Below, piece by piece: positions 44,705 to 52,846 of a DNA stretch of 64,000 bases. Below the pieces are notes generated by a model, which worked only from the letters and a program-made list of their open reading frames with translations, ran no database searches and had not been told where the DNA came from. Each line of letters begins with the position of its first letter. Position 1 is the first letter of the stretch. A program made the position numbers and the translations under genes. The DNA comes from Pseudomonas oryzihabitans NBRC 102199 (GTDB lineage: Bacteria; Pseudomonadota; Gammaproteobacteria; Pseudomonadales; Pseudomonadaceae), in assembly GCF_000730625.1 (NCBI RefSeq), contig NZ_BBIT01000005.1:496001-560000 (forward strand), read 5' to 3'.

Positions 44705-44783
44705 ATCGCGGCCATGGGCCGCTCCTACAGACTCCTAGGTAACCGTAGGAGCGGCCGCATCGGCGGACCGCCATGGCCGCGAT
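44705..44783. repeat. REP pair B, with an expanded right arm
   Basis: The left arm (44705-44728) matches the REP core of pair A. The right arm (44745-44783) is the inverse copy, but with 15 extra bases GCATCGGCGGACCGC between GTAGGAGCGGCC and CATGGCCGCGAT. It lies between brkB and gpmA gene ends (convergent). Confidence 0.82.
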
Positions 44784-44791
44784 GAAACGCC

Positions 44792-45538
44792 TTACTTCGC
44801 CTTGCCCTGATTGGCCACCGCGGCCATCTTGGCGGCGACCTCGTCCGGGTCGGCCAGGTAGTAGTGCTTGGTAGGCTTCAGGTCTTCGTCGAACTCGTAT
44901 ACCAGCGGCACGCCGTTGGGGATGTTGAGGCTGACGATGTCGCTGTCGGAGATGTTGTCCAGGTACTTGATCAGGGCGCGCATGGAGTTGCCATGGGCGA
45001 CCACCAGCACGCGCTGGCCGCTGCGAATGGCCGGCGCCAGGACTTCGTTCCAGTAGGGCAGGACGCGTTCGACGCAATCCTTGAGGCATTCGGTGCGCGG
45101 TACCTGATCCAGCGACAGACCGGCATAGCGCGGATCGGCGGCCAGCGCCTGCTGCTCCTCGACGCTCTGCTCGGGCGGCGGCACGTCGTAGCTGCGGCGC
45201 CAGACCAGCACCTGTTCCTCGCCGTACTTGGCGGCGGTCTCGGATTTGTTCAGTCCGGTCAGGCCGCCATAGTGACGCTCGTTGAGGCGCCAGTCGCTCA
45301 CCACCGGCAGCCACATCTGGTCCATGCCTTCCTGCACGTGCCAGAGGGTGCGCACGGCGCGCTTGAGCACCGAGACGTGAGCCACGTCGAAGAGGAAGCC
45401 GGCGTCCTTGAGCGCCTGACCGCCCTCGTGGGCCTCGCGGATCCCCTGTTCGGTCAGATCCACATCCGCCCAGCCACTGAAGCGGTTTTCCAGGTTCCAC
45501 GCCGACTGGCCATGGCGGATGAATACGACTTGCGACAT
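44792..45538 (-). CDS. gpmA: 2,3-bisphosphoglycerate-dependent phosphoglycerate mutase
   Basis: 248 residues from [15 protein letters not shown] at 45538; a longer frame upstream is not coding in character. The phosphohistidine motif [31 protein letters not shown] and the second catalytic histidine ([11 protein letters not shown]) are all present. It interconverts 3- and 2-phosphoglycerate. P. aeruginosa uses the cofactor-independent enzyme, so the presence of this type is worth noting. AAGATGGAGGT lies upstream of the ATG. Confidence 0.94.
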   Translation of the reverse strand: MSQVVFIRHGQSAWNLENRFSGWADVDLTEQGIREAHEGGQALKDAGFLFDVAHVSVLKRAVRTLWHVQEGMDQMWLPVVSDWRLNERHYGGLTGLNKSETAAKYGEEQVLVWRRSYDVPPPEQSVEEQQALAADPRYAGLSLDQVPRTECLKDCVERVLPYWNEVLAPAIRSGQRVLVVAHGNSMRALIKYLDNISDSDIVSLNIPNGVPLVYEFDEDLKPTKHYYLADPDEVAAKMAAVANQGKAK

Positions 45539-45624
45539 GCGACCTCCATCTTGGGATTCATTGTTTGGCTCACGCCTACGCGAAGCTGTGCCAAACATAC
45601 CGCAGATGGAGGCGGCCGGCATGG

Positions 45625-45645
45625 GCATCACGGAATCCGTGATGC
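45625..45645. promoter_or_regulatory. 21-bp palindrome between gpmA and the small gene
   Basis: GCATCACGGA and TCCGTGATGC are perfect 10-base arms around a single A. It sits 21 bases after the stop of the small gene and 86 bases upstream of the gpmA start, on the minus strand. It could be an operator of gpmA or, less likely, a terminator without T tract. Confidence 0.45.
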
Positions 45646-45666
45646 GTCCGGCACTCGTAGCGCGTC

Positions 45667-45894
45667 TCAGGCGGCCAGGGCGCGGCGGGTACGGGCGATG
45701 ACACGCTCCAGTCCGTCGGCAGCGCTGTACTGCTCGGGGTAGAGACGCTCGCTGCGACAGGCCACGCCGCGCTCGTCGACCACGGTGAAGCTGAAGCCGC
45801 CCTTGCGCGAAGCCGGGGTGGTGATGCAGTGGAACGGCGCAAAGGCCGCCTGGAGATGTTGCATGGCCGCGATGGCCTGGTTTTGAATGTTCAT
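45667..45894 (-). CDS. Small conserved-type protein of unknown function
   Basis: 75 residues from the ATG at 45894, with AAGGA 7 bases upstream. It begins [20 protein letters not shown] and contains [20 protein letters not shown] and [20 protein letters not shown]. Mixed alpha/beta, no signal peptide. The pattern of strong ribosome site and typical codon use supports a real gene; I do not recognise the family. Confidence 0.65.
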   Translation of the reverse strand: MNIQNQAIAAMQHLQAAFAPFHCITTPASRKGGFSFTVVDERGVACRSERLYPEQYSAADGLERVIARTRRALAA

Positions 45895-46307
45895 ATGACT
45901 ATCCTTGGGATCCACGCTCAGTCGGCGCGGTGAAATAACTCCAGCAACCTCGTACCCATGACGGCCGACGGCTGAATCTCTGGCTGGAGGAAGGCAGCGT
46001 GTGGGCGAAACGCCCAGGCATGCAGGTAAGTACTTGGGAAGGCAGGCAACCGGCCGGGCACGAGATTCAGAGGCCGCGGCGGCAGATCCTGAGCAATCGA
46101 GGGATCAGTCGATCCGGATGACGCTGATTTCGCGCTGCTACAACGAGCGGAAAGGCGTCCAGCGATTGGGGTCAGCTTGGTACTAACCCGATCAAGCTAG
46201 CAGGATCGATGCCAACCGCGCAAGCCCGTCGGTCGGCGATGGGCTTGATGGTCGTTGGCACTCGACGAGCTGCTGCCAGACTGACCGAGCGTCAATCTGG
46301 CAGGGAC
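45895..46307. other. Gene-free stretch with a nested hairpin
   Basis: 413 bases. No convincing gene; a short frame at 46001-46186 lacks a ribosome site. A nested hairpin spans 46210-46260: outer TGCCAAC/GTTGGCA and inner CAAGCCC (46221-46227)/GGGCTTG (46241-46247). It is about 50 bases downstream of the cytochrome c stop on the minus strand and may end that operon, but lacks a T tract. Confidence 0.5.
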
Positions 46308-47672
46308 TCAGTGCGCCCCTGCCGGGGTGTCGCCGCCAGCGGGCGACGGAGCGGGTTGCTGGTGACCGAACGCTTGGCCCAGGTCATCGCCGGAGGTGGT
46401 GCGGTTGTCATCGGTGCGCCACTTGGCGACCTCGGCGGCGCTGACCGGCGCGGCGGCGTTGCCCCAGCTGGCGCGGATGAAGCTGACCACGTCGGCCACC
46501 TGGGCATCGTTCAGCCGCCAGCCGAAGGGCGGCATGACGATCATCGAGGGCGCCGTGTGCAGGCCGGGCAGGGTGCCGCCCTTGAGCACGATGTTGATCA
46601 GCGAACTGGCGTCGGCCGTGCGCAGCACCGGATTGCCGGCCAGCGCCGGGAAGACCCGGTCGTAGCCCTGGCCATCGGTGCGGTGGCAGGCGGCGCAGTT
46701 GTCCACATAGACCTGGGCGCCACGGGCGCTGTCGTCGCCGCGCCAGAGCGCCGCGGCGGCCCGTCCGTCGGCCTGGAAGGGCGCGTCGTGCGGATCCTTG
46801 GCCGGCAGGGTCTTGAGGTAGCGGGCGATGGCCTGTAGATCGGCGTCGCTCAGGTACTGCAGGCTGTGCTGCACCACCTCGGTCATGCCGCCGAACACCG
46901 CGCTGTCGGCGGAGCGCCCGGTCTTGAGGAATTGCACCAGCTGCGCTTCGCTCCAGCTGCCTAGGCCGTCGCGGTGATCACCGCGCAGATTCTTGGCGAT
47001 CCAGCCTTCCAGGGGCGCGCTGCCGGCCAGGAAATCCTTGCCGTCGGCGGGGGAGAGCGCCTTCTCCTGCATGGTGAAGGCACGCGGGGTGTGGCAGGCG
47101 CCGCAGTGGCCGAGGCCTTCCACCAGATAGGCGCCGCGGGCCACCACCGGATCCTGGTCCGGCGCGGGCTGGAATTGCACCACCTCGGGCGCGAACAGCT
47201 GGCGCCAGATCGCCAGCGGCCAGCGCATGGACAGCGGCCAGGGGATGTCGCTGTCGCGATTGACCTGCTCGACTGGCGTCACGCCGTGCATGAAGTAGGC
47301 ATAGAGGGCGCGCATGTCGCCCTCGCTGACCCGGGCATAGGAGGGGTAGGGCATGGCCGGATAGAGGGTATGGCCCTCCTTGGCGATACCCTGGCGGATG
47401 GCGGCGTCGAAGTCGGCATAGCTGTAGTCGCCGATGCCGGTCTGCCGATCCGGGGTGATGTTGGTGGAATAGAGGGTGCCGATGGGCGTCTGCATGGGCA
47501 GGCCGCCGGCGAAGGGCTGGCCACCCGGCGCCGTGTGGCAGGCCACGCAGTCGCCGGCGCGGGCCAGGTATTCGCCTTGCTTGACCAGCGCCGGGTCGGT
47601 GTCTTGGGCGGCCTGGGCCGCCAGCGCCAGGCCGCTGCCCAGCAGCAGGGTCGCGAGGGTACGAAGGATCAT
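46308..47672 (-). CDS. Tri-heme cytochrome c subunit of a gluconate 2-dehydrogenase-type enzyme
   Basis: 454 residues with signal peptide MILRTLATLLLGSGLALAAQA. Three heme-binding CxxCH motifs: CVACH (42-46), CGACH and CAACH. It takes electrons from the flavoprotein and passes them to ubiquinone or the oxidase in the inner membrane. AGAGG lies 9 bases before the ATG; an upstream in-frame ATG at 47687 overlaps the flavoprotein stop. Last gene of the operon. Sequence alone cannot tell gluconate from 2-ketogluconate, sorbitol or alcohol as the substrate. Confidence 0.88.
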   Translation of the reverse strand: MILRTLATLLLGSGLALAAQAAQDTDPALVKQGEYLARAGDCVACHTAPGGQPFAGGLPMQTPIGTLYSTNITPDRQTGIGDYSYADFDAAIRQGIAKEGHTLYPAMPYPSYARVSEGDMRALYAYFMHGVTPVEQVNRDSDIPWPLSMRWPLAIWRQLFAPEVVQFQPAPDQDPVVARGAYLVEGLGHCGACHTPRAFTMQEKALSPADGKDFLAGSAPLEGWIAKNLRGDHRDGLGSWSEAQLVQFLKTGRSADSAVFGGMTEVVQHSLQYLSDADLQAIARYLKTLPAKDPHDAPFQADGRAAAALWRGDDSARGAQVYVDNCAACHRTDGQGYDRVFPALAGNPVLRTADASSLINIVLKGGTLPGLHTAPSMIVMPPFGWRLNDAQVADVVSFIRASWGNAAAPVSAAEVAKWRTDDNRTTSGDDLGQAFGHQQPAPSPAGGDTPAGAH

Positions 47673-47683
47673 GGGCGCGCCTC

Positions 47684-49474
47684 TCATGCCTGCACCAGCG
47701 GGCCGGGATTTTTCAGGTACTGCTCGCGGATGGCCCGCGCCGACCAGTAGGTCAGGGCCGCCACCAGGCCGGTGGGGTTGTAGCCCAGGCCCTGGGGAAA
47801 GGCCGAGGCACCCGGTACGAAGACGTTGTGCACGTCCCAGCTCTGCAGGTAGCGATTGACCGCGCTGGTCTTGGGGTCGGTGCCCATGATGGCGCCACCG
47901 TTCAGGTGGGTGGTCTGGTAGCTGGCGGTGTTGAAGTGACCGCCGAAATCCTTGACCGACACGCTGATGTGCTCGGGATCCATGGCCTCGGCGATCTTCT
48001 TCATCTTGGCGGCCATGAAGCGGGTCATGCGGATGTCGTTGTCCTTCCAGTCGAAGGTCATGCGCAGCAGCGGCTGCCCATAGGCGTCGCGGTAGGTGGG
48101 ATCCAGATCCAGGTAATTGTCGCGATAGGACTGGTGCGCGCCGTGGGCGTCCATCGACAGCTGGTGGTTGTAGTAGCCGGCCTGGGCCTTTTTCCAGGCA
48201 CTGCCCCACTGGGGCGTGCCGGGCGGATTGGCCGCGCCGGCGATGGGCCGGGTGCCGGCCTGGTTGACCCACATGGGCGAGCCGCCGACGAAGCCGTGGG
48301 GGCCGTGGTCGAAGTTGTCGGCGTTGAAGTCGTCCACCGCCACGCCATTGCCGCCTGCGCCGATGAAGGGGTTGGTGTGGTGCTGGTCCTGGCGGAAGAA
48401 GGCCTTGATGGTGGCCATGTTCTGGTAGGCGAAATTGCGCCCGACCACGCCTTCGGCGGTCTTGGGGTCATAGGGCTGGCCGATGCCCGACAGCAGCATG
48501 AGGCGCACGTTGTTGAACTGGAAGGCGGCGAGGATGACGATGTCGGCCGGCTGCTCCAGCTCCTGGCCCTGGGCGTCCAGGTAGGTCACCCCGGTGGCCT
48601 TCTTGCCGGTGCTGTCCAAGTTCACCTTGAGCACATGGGCCTGGCTGCGCAACTCGAAGCGCGGCTCCTGCTTGAGCGCCGGCAGGATGTTGAGATTCGG
48701 CGAGGCCTTGGAATACATGTAGCAGACGTAGCCGCTGCAATAGCCGCAGAAGTTGCAGGGGCCCATCTGGCAACCGTAGGGGTTGGTGTAGGGCCCCGAG
48801 GTGTTGGCCGAGGGCAGGTTGTAGGGGTGATAGCCCACCTCCCGCGCGGCCTTCTCGAACAGCTGCGCCGAGACGGTGTTCTTTTGCGCCGGCAGCGGGA
48901 AATCGCTGGAGCGATCCGGCGCATAGGGATTGCCACCCTTGCCGTCGCCCACCACCTGGCCCTTGATGCTCCAGGCGGTACCCGAGGTGCCAAAGACCTT
49001 TTCCGCGAAATCGAAGTAGGGCTCCAGCTCGGCGTAGCTGACGCCGAAATCCTGGATGGTCATGCCGTCGGGAATGAATTTCTTGCCGTAACGCTCTTCA
49101 TAATGACTGCGCAGGCGCAACTCCACCGGGTCGACGCGGAAGTGCACCCCCGACCAGTGCAGGCCGGCGCCGCCCACGCCATCGCCAGGCAGGAAGACGC
49201 CGAGCTGGCGGTTGGGCAGGGCGACGTCGTTGACGCTGTGGCGGATGGTGACGGTTTCCTTGGAGACATCGACGAACAGCTTCTTGCGGATGCTGTAGGT
49301 GAGTTCGTCGATCACCTGCGGGTAGGAGCCGTCGGGATAGGTGTCGCGGTAGCTGCCACGTTCCAGGGCCACCACGTCCAGGCCGGCCTCGGTCAGTTCC
49401 TTGGCCATGATGGCCCCCGTCCAGCCGAAGCCGACGATCACTACCTGCTTGCTGGGCAATACCTTGGCCATCAA
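47684..49474 (-). CDS. GMC-type flavoprotein subunit of a gluconate 2-dehydrogenase-type enzyme
   Basis: 596 residues. The FAD-binding fold starts at once (VVIVGFGWTGAIMAKELTEAGL, key G-x-G-x2-G at 15-20), and the C-terminal GMC oxidoreductase block contains the H and N of DFGGHFNTASYQTTHLNGGAIMGTDP. A cysteine-rich stretch near 235-250 (GCQMGPCNFCGYCSGYVCYM) may bind a metal cluster. It has no signal peptide and would be carried across the membrane with the TAT-exported small subunit. It overlaps the small-subunit gene by 4 bases. Confidence 0.88.
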   Translation of the reverse strand: MMAKVLPSKQVVIVGFGWTGAIMAKELTEAGLDVVALERGSYRDTYPDGSYPQVIDELTYSIRKKLFVDVSKETVTIRHSVNDVALPNRQLGVFLPGDGVGGAGLHWSGVHFRVDPVELRLRSHYEERYGKKFIPDGMTIQDFGVSYAELEPYFDFAEKVFGTSGTAWSIKGQVVGDGKGGNPYAPDRSSDFPLPAQKNTVSAQLFEKAAREVGYHPYNLPSANTSGPYTNPYGCQMGPCNFCGYCSGYVCYMYSKASPNLNILPALKQEPRFELRSQAHVLKVNLDSTGKKATGVTYLDAQGQELEQPADIVILAAFQFNNVRLMLLSGIGQPYDPKTAEGVVGRNFAYQNMATIKAFFRQDQHHTNPFIGAGGNGVAVDDFNADNFDHGPHGFVGGSPMWVNQAGTRPIAGAANPPGTPQWGSAWKKAQAGYYNHQLSMDAHGAHQSYRDNYLDLDPTYRDAYGQPLLRMTFDWKDNDIRMTRFMAAKMKKIAEAMDPEHISVSVKDFGGHFNTASYQTTHLNGGAIMGTDPKTSAVNRYLQSWDVHNVFVPGASAFPQGLGYNPTGLVAALTYWSARAIREQYLKNPGPLVQA

Positions 49475-50202
49475 CCGCGCTCCCCGCGAATGGAGACCGG
49501 GGGCAGCGGATAGCGCTCGTCGCGCTCCACCCAGTCCATGAAGTCAGCGCGGGCACCGGGGAAATTCACCAGCTTCCAGCCGACCAGTTCCTTGTTGCCG
49601 CCATGCAGCGGGTCGCAATAGAAGCCTTCCCGGGTGTTTTGCAGCAGCTGGGCGAAGAACAGCTTGGCCGGTACGCCGTCCAGGCTGGCCTCACCGCTTT
49701 CCAGCGCCTTGAGGGCCGCGTCCTGCGCGGCGGGTGCCAGCTCGGCGAAGACCTTGCCGTGCTGCTGGCGGGCCCAGCGATCCACCGCGGCGATGCCCAG
49801 GCGATAGAGGTCCTGGGGTACTAGGCGACTCTGGTAGCCCATCTCCGGCGCGGCATCGGCGGCGAAGGGGCCCTGCATGTACCAGAGGCCGCCACGGGCG
49901 TAGGGGGTCTGCATCTGCCGGTCGATGAATTCCGGCGCACCGGCTTCCAGCGCGCCCGGGCCCAGGTCGTCCGCCGGAATCAGCCGGGCCACCGCGGCCT
50001 GCACGAAGGCCCATTCCTCGGCGGTAAAGAACACCGGTTGATAGTGGTCGGCGCGCGGACTGCTGCCCGGCTTGCTTTCCGGGGTGGGCGCGGCGAGGGC
50101 CAGGCCCGAGGGGGCACCGCTCGCCAGGGCGACCACGGGAATCAGGCTCAGGGACTTGCGCAGGAAGTCGCGGCGGGCCGGGACGGAATCGTCTGCGGAC
50201 AT
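49471..50202 (-). CDS. TAT-exported small subunit (gluconate 2-dehydrogenase subunit 3 family)
   Basis: 243 residues. The twin-arginine signal RRDFLRK (10-16) is followed by a hydrophobic stretch (SLIPVVALASGAP). The mature part has the subunit-3 motifs EEWAFVQAAVARLIPADDLGPGALEAGAPEFID. This subunit guides the flavoprotein through the TAT pathway. It is the first gene of the three-gene operon, in the order small subunit, flavoprotein, cytochrome. A palindrome at 50263-50283 lies 60 bases upstream of the start codon. Confidence 0.9.
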   Translation of the reverse strand: MSADDSVPARRDFLRKSLSLIPVVALASGAPSGLALAAPTPESKPGSSPRADHYQPVFFTAEEWAFVQAAVARLIPADDLGPGALEAGAPEFIDRQMQTPYARGGLWYMQGPFAADAAPEMGYQSRLVPQDLYRLGIAAVDRWARQQHGKVFAELAPAAQDAALKALESGEASLDGVPAKLFFAQLLQNTREGFYCDPLHGGNKELVGWKLVNFPGARADFMDWVERDERYPLPPVSIRGERG

Positions 50203-50262
50203 GGTCAGGGTCTCATCAGGTGCCCGACGTGGAACCGCAGGGCTTATGGTTAGCTAGCTAAT

Positions 50263-50283
50263 ATGTTGGAATATTACCAACAT
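50263..50283. promoter_or_regulatory. Operator-like palindrome of the dehydrogenase operon
   Basis: ATGTTGG (50263-50269) and CCAACAT (50277-50283) are perfect arms around AATATTA. Confidence 0.55.
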
Positions 50284-50544
50284 CTGCCGGTCGCGGTTAC
50301 ATTTTGTCGCAGGTGTGCAGAGCCCTGGCGGCTCGGCAAGTTCCCACTGCTGCTGCATCGGCATGGAAAAGCGCCCAAGCCACGGCCCTGAGCGGTACCT
50401 GCCACGCAGCGAGCCAACAGCGGATGCCAGGCAAGGCGGTCTCTTCCGTCGTGTCCTGGTTCTGCGGTCAGGTAGCGAAGGGCGTGGCGGCCAGCTCCAG
50501 GCCCAGGGTTACCTAAGGTTCCACCTGTACAAGCACCATAAGAA

Positions 50545-50555
50545 TGCAAGTTGCA
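50545..50555. promoter_or_regulatory. Palindrome TGCAAGTTGCA
   Basis: Perfect 11-bp palindrome. The 11-base core GCAAGTTGCAC recurs 181 bases downstream at 50727-50737, shortly before the permease start at 50770. Confidence 0.45.
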
Positions 50556-50726
50556 CAAGGTGATACCTAACGAAGCAAGCCGATGGGGCGCGCATACCTG
50601 AAAGAAATCGCTTTTCACATCAGATGGTTAGCGCGATAGCTCGACAGAACGCCGCTTTTTCGCCGCTTTCCGCGAGGCGTTGCACCCTTTGCGTTCATTT
50701 TGTGCCGATTTCAGCCCGGGTGGCGC

Positions 50727-50737
50727 GCAAGTTGCAC
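50727..50737. promoter_or_regulatory. Second copy of GCAAGTTGCAC
   Basis: 33 bases before the permease ATG. Together with the copy at 50546 it suggests two binding sites of one regulator around the promoter. Confidence 0.4.
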
Positions 50738-50769
50738 TTGGGAGGCTTTCCGTTGTCAGGTAACACCTT

Positions 50770-52158
50770 ATGTCCAACGTAGAATGCAACCTCTCTCCGG
50801 CGCTCAAACCGCGCCATGTGACCATGTTGTCCATCGCCGGGGTGATCGGTGCCGGTCTGTTCGTCGGCTCCGGTCATGCCATCGCCGCGGCCGGCCCGGC
50901 CGTGCTGCTGGCCTACGCCCTGGCCGGTACCCTGGTGGTGCTGGTCATGCGCATGCTGGGTGAAATGGCCGTCGCCTCGCCCGATACCGGTTCCTTCTCG
51001 TCCTATGCGCAGCAGGGCATCGGCCGCTGGGCCGGCTTCACCATCGGCTGGCTGTACTGGTGGTTCTGGGTGCTGGTGATTCCGCTGGAGGCCGTGGCCG
51101 CCGCCGCCATCCTCAATGCCTGGTTCCCGGCGATCGCCACCTGGCAATTCGCCCTGATCATTACCGGCATCCTGACCGTGACCAACCTGTTCAGCGTCGC
51201 CAAATACGGCGAGTTCGAATTCTGGTTCGCCCTGCTCAAGGTCATCGCCATCGTCGCCTTCATCGCCCTGGGCGCGGCCGCCCTGGTCGGCGCCCTGCCG
51301 GGTCGCGAGGTCAGCGGCCTGAGCAATCTGATGGCCCATACCGGCGGCTTCATGCCCAATGGCTTCGGCGCGGTGCTGGGCGCCCTGCTGACCACCATGT
51401 TCAGCTTCATGGGAACCGAGATCGTCACCATCGCCGCCGCCGAGTCCAAGGACCCGTCGCGGCAGATCAGCAAGGCCACCAACTCGGTGATCTGGCGGAT
51501 CGCGCTGTTCTACCTGGTCTCCATCTTCCTGGTGGTGTCCATGGTGCCCTGGAACGATGCCCAGCTGCCGATCGTGGGTTCCTACCAGCGCGCCCTCGAG
51601 GTGCTGTCGATCCCCAATGCCAAGCTGATCGTCGACTGCGTGGTGCTGGTCGCCGTGGCCAGCTGCCTGAACTCGGCGCTCTACACCGCTTCGCGCATGC
51701 TCTATTCGCTGGCCCGCCGTGGCGATGCCCCGGCCAAGATGGGTCGTGCCTCCAGCAGCGGCGTGCCGCGCGCGGCCGTGCTGGCCAGTACCGCCGTGGG
51801 CTTCCTCACCACCATCGCCAACTACACCATGCCCGAGGCGGTGTTCAGCTTCCTGCTGTCCACCTCCGGCGCCGTGGCTCTGCTGGTCTATCTGGTGATC
51901 GCCGTGACCCAGCTGCGCCTGAGACGCAAGCTGATCGCCCGCGGCGAAACCCTGGAGTTCCGCATGTGGCTGTTCCCCTGGCTGACCTGGGCGGTGATCG
52001 TCTTCATCGTCGGCGCCCTGACCGTGATGCTGTTCAGCGAAGCCCATCGCTTCGAGATCCTGGCGACCGGTCTGCTGGCGCTGCTGGTCGTGGCCATCGG
52101 CGCCTGGGTAGGCCGGCGTCAGCCCGCCACCCCGAGCCTGGCCGCTGCCGCGCGCTGA
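50770..52158 (+). CDS. gabP: APC-family amino acid permease, GABA permease-like
   Basis: 462 residues with 12 hydrophobic segments. The N-terminal motif LKPRHVTMLSIAGVIGAGLFVGSGHA and MRMLGEMAVASPDTGSFSSYA fit the GabP/AnsP branch of the AAT family; similarity to pseudomonad GabP is strong by eye. It would import gamma-aminobutyrate or a related amino acid with protons. No gabT/gabD genes are nearby, so the substrate is inferred. A hairpin follows the stop. Confidence 0.82.
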   Translation: MSNVECNLSPALKPRHVTMLSIAGVIGAGLFVGSGHAIAAAGPAVLLAYALAGTLVVLVMRMLGEMAVASPDTGSFSSYAQQGIGRWAGFTIGWLYWWFWVLVIPLEAVAAAAILNAWFPAIATWQFALIITGILTVTNLFSVAKYGEFEFWFALLKVIAIVAFIALGAAALVGALPGREVSGLSNLMAHTGGFMPNGFGAVLGALLTTMFSFMGTEIVTIAAAESKDPSRQISKATNSVIWRIALFYLVSIFLVVSMVPWNDAQLPIVGSYQRALEVLSIPNAKLIVDCVVLVAVASCLNSALYTASRMLYSLARRGDAPAKMGRASSSGVPRAAVLASTAVGFLTTIANYTMPEAVFSFLLSTSGAVALLVYLVIAVTQLRLRRKLIARGETLEFRMWLFPWLTWAVIVFIVGALTVMLFSEAHRFEILATGLLALLVVAIGAWVGRRQPATPSLAAAAR

Positions 52159-52167
52159 TGACCAGAG

Positions 52168-52205
52168 GCTTCCGGCGCCACCGGGCGTCGGAAGCGCTCC
52201 TTTCT
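52168..52205 (+). terminator. Terminator of the permease gene
   Basis: A 12-bp stem, GCTTCCGGCGCC (52168-52179) with GGCGTCGGAAGC (52184-52195), one G-U pair, followed by the T-rich GCTCCTTTCT. Confidence 0.75.
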
Positions 52206-52283
52206 GGAGCACGGAGTTCCTTCCAGGCTGGACAGCGGCCGCGGTAACAGGTAGAACAGCACTCCTGTTTCCTGGCCTTCCGG

Positions 52284-52390
52284 GCAACTGTACAGCTCAA
52301 ATTCTCGCGATGTTCCCTCTGGTAACCAAATTTTGCACTGCAATGGTGCAAGACGTTACAGAATGACCCAAATTGCGGCAGTACAGTTGC
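52284..52390. promoter_or_regulatory. Paired inverted ACTGTAC elements
   Basis: GCAACTGTAC (52284-52293) and its exact reverse complement GTACAGTTGC (52381-52390) flank an AT-richer stretch. The ACTGTAC core resembles sites of MocR/GntR-type regulators. Confidence 0.45.
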
Positions 52391-52512
52391 AATTGTGTGC
52401 CGAGTGATCCGCGAACCTTTCCCTGGACTGTTACTGGTGGTAGCACTCGCCTGGCGAGACAATGGCGCCATTCGATGACCAGTACCCGTCACAAGCGGGA
52501 AGGAAAGCCACC

Positions 52513-52722
52513 ATGGAACGCACCTTCAGTTCCTCGCTGTACAACGCCAAGCCCAGCAACCGCGTGCCCGCTGCCCTGCGCGTTATCTCCACCCTGTCTA
52601 CCTGGCAGCGTCGCATCGCCAGCCGCAACGAACTGGCTCGTCTGGACGCCCGTATGCTGGCTGACGCCGGTATCACCGAGGCCCAGCGCTACCAGGAAAT
52701 GCACAAGCCGTTCTGGCGCTAA
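52513..52722 (+). CDS. DUF1127 small basic protein
   Basis: 69 residues from the ATG at 52513, with GGGAAGGAAAG upstream. The DUF1127 core lies in the second half (STWQRRIASRNELARLDARML). Small arginine-rich proteins of this family bind RNA or DNA and affect phosphate, motility or virulence traits in some proteobacteria. A good terminator follows. An in-frame ATG at 52462 lacks a ribosome site and was rejected. Confidence 0.85.
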   Translation: MERTFSSSLYNAKPSNRVPAALRVISTLSTWQRRIASRNELARLDARMLADAGITEAQRYQEMHKPFWR

Positions 52723-52748
52723 GCCCGGCTGCTGCATCCTTTCCACAG

Positions 52749-52772
52749 ACCCCGCTTCGGCGGGGTTTGTCT
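52749..52772 (+). terminator. Terminator of the DUF1127 gene
   Basis: ACCCCGC (52749-52755), loop TTCG, GCGGGGT (52760-52766), then TTGTCTT. Confidence 0.85.
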
Positions 52773-52798
52773 TGTCTGCAGCCTGAACGGCAGGCAGC

Positions 52799-52826
52799 AA
52801 AAAGCCCCGGCATGCCGGGGCTTTCT
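52799..52826. terminator. Bidirectional terminator
   Basis: AAAAA, GCCCCGGC-AT-GCCGGGGC (52804-52821), TTT. It faces the small secreted-protein gene on the minus strand. Confidence 0.85.
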
Positions 52827-52846
52827 GTTACCGCCAGGGACGGTGA

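Larger units (their letters stand above)
50203..50769. other. Long divergent regulatory stretch
   Basis: 567 bases between the divergent dehydrogenase operon and the permease gene. It contains the 21-bp operator-like palindrome (50263-50283) on the operon side and two GCAAGTTGCAC elements (50546-50556 and 50727-50737) on the permease side. No convincing reading frame; 50640-50700 is rich in TTTT and CGCC. Promoters for both sides must lie here. Confidence 0.6.
52159..52512. other. Regulatory stretch between permease and DUF1127 gene
   Basis: 354 bases. It begins with the permease terminator (52168-52195). A 10-base inverted repeat pair, GCAACTGTAC (52284-52293) and GTACAGTTGC (52381-52390), with centres 97 bp apart, is likely regulatory for the DUF1127 gene. 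No coding frame is credible before 52513. Confidence 0.6.

Noticed and set aside
46001-46186. 61-codon frame before the cytochrome c gene end
   Set aside because: No ribosome-binding site and no protein-like pattern.
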